A model generated the notes under the pieces. It made no database searches. It had not been told where the DNA came from and worked only from the letters and a program-made list of their open reading frames with translations. Both the position numbers and the translations under genes were made by a program. A DNA stretch of 64,000 nucleotides from Pseudomonas coleopterorum (GTDB lineage Bacteria > Pseudomonadota > Gammaproteobacteria > Pseudomonadales > Pseudomonadaceae). How positions within the stretch are numbered: position 1 is the stretch's first letter; every line of letters starts with the position of its first letter. The DNA lies in the NCBI RefSeq assembly GCF_900105555.1, contig NZ_FNTZ01000001.1, positions 1,860,001 through 1,924,000 on the forward strand, given 5' to 3'. Positions 61,866 through 64,000 of this stretch are shown piece after piece.

Positions 61866-63135
61866 GCAGGTAGATGTGCTCTACGAAGGCTGGGGCGAGC
61901 GCTGGAAGTGGGGCACACTGGTGTCCACGACTGCCCTGACGGGGCGTCCGCTGATCGTATTCGAGTACAGCAACGAAGCCAGACAAAGAGGTTTGGAGCT
62001 GTCGTCCTACACACTGCCGTTACAGGGCGCTCTGTTGCGCCAGGACTTTCCGGAGCACCAGTTGCACCTGCCAGGTCCCGTCTATGACGCGTTGCCGGAC
62101 GGGTGGGGCATGTTGCTGATGGACCGCATGTTCAGGCGTCGAGGGCTCAGCACGGCGCGTATTGGCCCGTTGCAGCGGCTTGCCTACATCGGCAATAACG
62201 CCATGGGCGCGATGACGTTCGAACCGAGGGTCCCGGAAGGACAAGCGTCTGACGTTCACATTCCATTGGAACAGCTCGCTGCAGGCGTCCAGGAAGTGCT
62301 TCAAGGAGACGGTGGCGAATTCCTGCAGACGTTGCTGCTGGTTGGTGGCTCGCCGCAAGGCGCCAGGCCAAAGGCGCTGGTGTATCGCAACCCTGCAACA
62401 GGCGGATTTACCACAGCGGCCACACCGGGTTTCGAAGCTTGGTTGATCAAGTTCCCTGCCAAGGAAGAGCATGCTGAAGTCTGCGCGGTCGAAATGATCT
62501 ACGCCGAATGCTTGCGCATGTGTGGCATCCAGACCCCAGCTACACAATACTTCAGCCTGCCCAATGGCCTCGCAGCCTTCGCCAGCAAGCGATTTGACCG
62601 CCATGAGGGCTTGCGTATCCCCATGCAGAGCCTTGCGGCTTTCACCGGGGCCGATTATCGATCGCCGGGAGTGTTGGACTATGTCAATTTCTTGCGGGCC
62701 ACCCGGATGTGTACCAACGACGTGCGAGCAATGGCAACGGCCTTCGAGCGTGCGGTCTTCAATGTCGCGTTCAACAACCGGGACGATCATCCCAAGAACT
62801 TTGCCTACATCATGACGCAAGAGGGTCAGTGGGAACTGTCGCCAGCCTATGACGTGACATTCTGCGAGGGACCAGGCGGTTATCACCAGATGGATGTGAT
62901 GGGTGAAGCGCTGTCGATCTCTCGCGCGCAAATGCTGCGGCTCGCTCAAGAGGCTGAAATATCTCCCGACGATGCAGGCAGAATGATCGACCGTATCTGT
63001 GGTGTGGCCAGTAGGTTTGCAACCCTTGCCGAGGATTTGTATCCAGGCGTTATCACTCGAGACACTTTGCGGATGATTCAGCATCGCATCGATGAGAACG
63101 TTGGTCGGTTACAGGATGGTCCTACGCATCCCTGA
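61858..63135 (+). CDS. hipA: HipA-family serine/threonine kinase toxin
   Basis: A 425-residue HipA kinase, near E. coli length (440). Couple_hipA N-terminal domain (YEGWGERWKWGTL), then a kinase domain with VGGSPQGARPKALVY (Gly-rich loop and Lys), the catalytic loop NNRDDHPKNF near 304-313 (Asp and Asn) and the metal Asp in LSPAYDVTF. E. coli HipA phosphorylates glutamyl-tRNA synthetase and causes persistence. All catalytic residues are present, so the toxin may be active. Confidence 0.93.
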   Translation: MPEQVDVLYEGWGERWKWGTLVSTTALTGRPLIVFEYSNEARQRGLELSSYTLPLQGALLRQDFPEHQLHLPGPVYDALPDGWGMLLMDRMFRRRGLSTARIGPLQRLAYIGNNAMGAMTFEPRVPEGQASDVHIPLEQLAAGVQEVLQGDGGEFLQTLLLVGGSPQGARPKALVYRNPATGGFTTAATPGFEAWLIKFPAKEEHAEVCAVEMIYAECLRMCGIQTPATQYFSLPNGLAAFASKRFDRHEGLRIPMQSLAAFTGADYRSPGVLDYVNFLRATRMCTNDVRAMATAFERAVFNVAFNNRDDHPKNFAYIMTQEGQWELSPAYDVTFCEGPGGYHQMDVMGEALSISRAQMLRLAQEAEISPDDAGRMIDRICGVASRFATLAEDLYPGVITRDTLRMIQHRIDENVGRLQDGPTHP

Positions 63136-63227
63136 AAGCGTGATGTCGCAGGGGCGCTCGCCTGCGTGATCGCCGGCGGCACCCCCATTATCGGCTGACA
63201 CAGCCAACGGCTCAGGAGCTAAGTCCA

Positions 63228-63989
63228 ATGGTCAACGTCTCGCAGGCACCGCTGATTCTCATCACAGGAGGCAGTCGTGGGGTGGGTGCGGCAACCGCCC
63301 GGCTGGCCGCGGCCAGAGGTTATGACGTGGCTATCAGCTACGTGGCCAACGAGTCCGCAGCGCTGGCCGTGGCGGCGGATGTGGAAGCATTGGGGCGCAA
63401 GGCGCTGGCAATGCGGGCCGACAGTGCGGACCCCCAAGAGGTGGCCGAGTTGTTCGCCGCCATCGATCGCACATTCGGACGCATCGACGTACTGGTCAAT
63501 AACGCCGGCGTGCTGGCGCCTCAGTCGCGCCTGGAGGACCTGGGTTACGAGCGGATGCAGCGCATCTTTGCGGTCAATGCCATTGGGCCAATACTCTGTG
63601 CCCAGCAGGCAGTGAAGCGCATGTCCACCCGCCACAACGGTCCGGGTGGCGTGGTGATCAACGTCTCTTCGGCCTCGGCTCGCCTTGGCAGCCCGAACGA
63701 GTACGTCGACTACGCAGCGTCGAAGGGTGCCCTGGAGACCTTCACCATCGGCTTTGCAAAGGAGGTGGCTCGGGAAGGCATACGCGTCAACTGCATTCGC
63801 CCCGGACATATCTACACCGAAATGCACGCCAGTGGCGGTGAGCCGGGACGGGTCGATCGTGTCAAGGATTCGATCCCCATGGGGCGGGGCGGTCAACCGG
63901 AGGAAGTGGCACGCGCGATTCTGTGGCTGGCCAGCGAAGAGGCATCGTTCGTTACCGGTACATTCCTCGATGTAACGGGCGGCAAGTGA
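63228..63989 (+). CDS. SDR family NAD(P)-dependent oxidoreductase
   Basis: A 253-residue classical short-chain dehydrogenase. TGGSRGVG cofactor motif (Gly-rich, residues 14-21), NNAGV, catalytic Ser in INVSSASA and Tyr-Lys in YVDYAASKGA. Arg in the N-terminal loop suggests NADP. FabG/glucose dehydrogenase-like; the substrate is unknown. The stop at 63987-63989 lies 11 bases before the end of the window. Confidence 0.92.
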   Translation: MVNVSQAPLILITGGSRGVGAATARLAAARGYDVAISYVANESAALAVAADVEALGRKALAMRADSADPQEVAELFAAIDRTFGRIDVLVNNAGVLAPQSRLEDLGYERMQRIFAVNAIGPILCAQQAVKRMSTRHNGPGGVVINVSSASARLGSPNEYVDYAASKGALETFTIGFAKEVAREGIRVNCIRPGHIYTEMHASGGEPGRVDRVKDSIPMGRGGQPEEVARAILWLASEEASFVTGTFLDVTGGK

Positions 63990-64000
63990 GTCAGGGTTAT

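Overview
The window is 64 kb of chromosome from a fluorescent-group Pseudomonas (P. putida-like gene set). The evidence is high-GC coding sequence, Pseudomonas-type REP elements, and recognisable SfnR, NorR/Fhp, UmuDC, LldD, Dld, ClsB and EmrAB-type genes. No tRNA, rRNA, CRISPR array or intact insertion sequence was seen.

Layout. 1-10482: an exopolysaccharide locus of the Wzx/Wzy type: outer-membrane barrel (5' end outside the window), short OPX protein, Wzc-like tyrosine autokinase, WcaJ-like initiating transferase, flippase, GT2, polymerase and a WecG/TagA-type transferase, with a GH5 glycanase gene on the opposite strand. 10555-18701: small housekeeping genes, an IclR-controlled tripartite efflux pump (MFS, HlyD, OMF), then RidA and quinone-linked D-lactate dehydrogenase. 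18914-22493: a SfnR-like sigma-54 activator divergent from tonB-exbB-exbD, bordered on both sides by REP arrays. 22894-28277: phosphodiesterase, L-lactate dehydrogenase lldD behind a PdhR/LldR-type operator, UV endonuclease uvsE and a GH65 enzyme. 28302-30876: an SOS locus (yedK divergent from umuDC under one LexA box) followed by a relic of a second umuD. 30907-32842: an AT-richer accessory patch. 32843-36884: norR divergent from flavohaemoglobin hmp (three NorR boxes and a sigma-54 promoter) and a nitronate monooxygenase.

36928-50754 is the most interesting part: a catabolic gene cluster of unknown substrate. It holds a two-component flavin monooxygenase (LLM oxygenase plus flavin reductase), a second flavin reductase, aldehyde dehydrogenase, alpha/beta hydrolase, DUF1185 protein, NCS1 permease, polyamine-type ABC transporter, RibBA homologue, DUF1330 protein, NUDIX hydrolase and a GntR/FCD regulator. 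Four copies of an oriented 17-bp motif, consensus TTGGTATACCATAATAC, sit in front of the four main transcription units, so this reads as one regulon. The gene logic resembles the Rut pyrimidine route and the oxygenolytic pyridine routes, but matches neither. One ABC permease gene is frameshifted in a homopolymer.

51017-63989: LysR, aldo-keto reductase, hybrid histidine kinase, an operon like E. coli ybhN-clsB-ybhP, MHS transporter, VOC protein, another LysR, a HipBA toxin-antitoxin pair and an SDR oxidoreductase.
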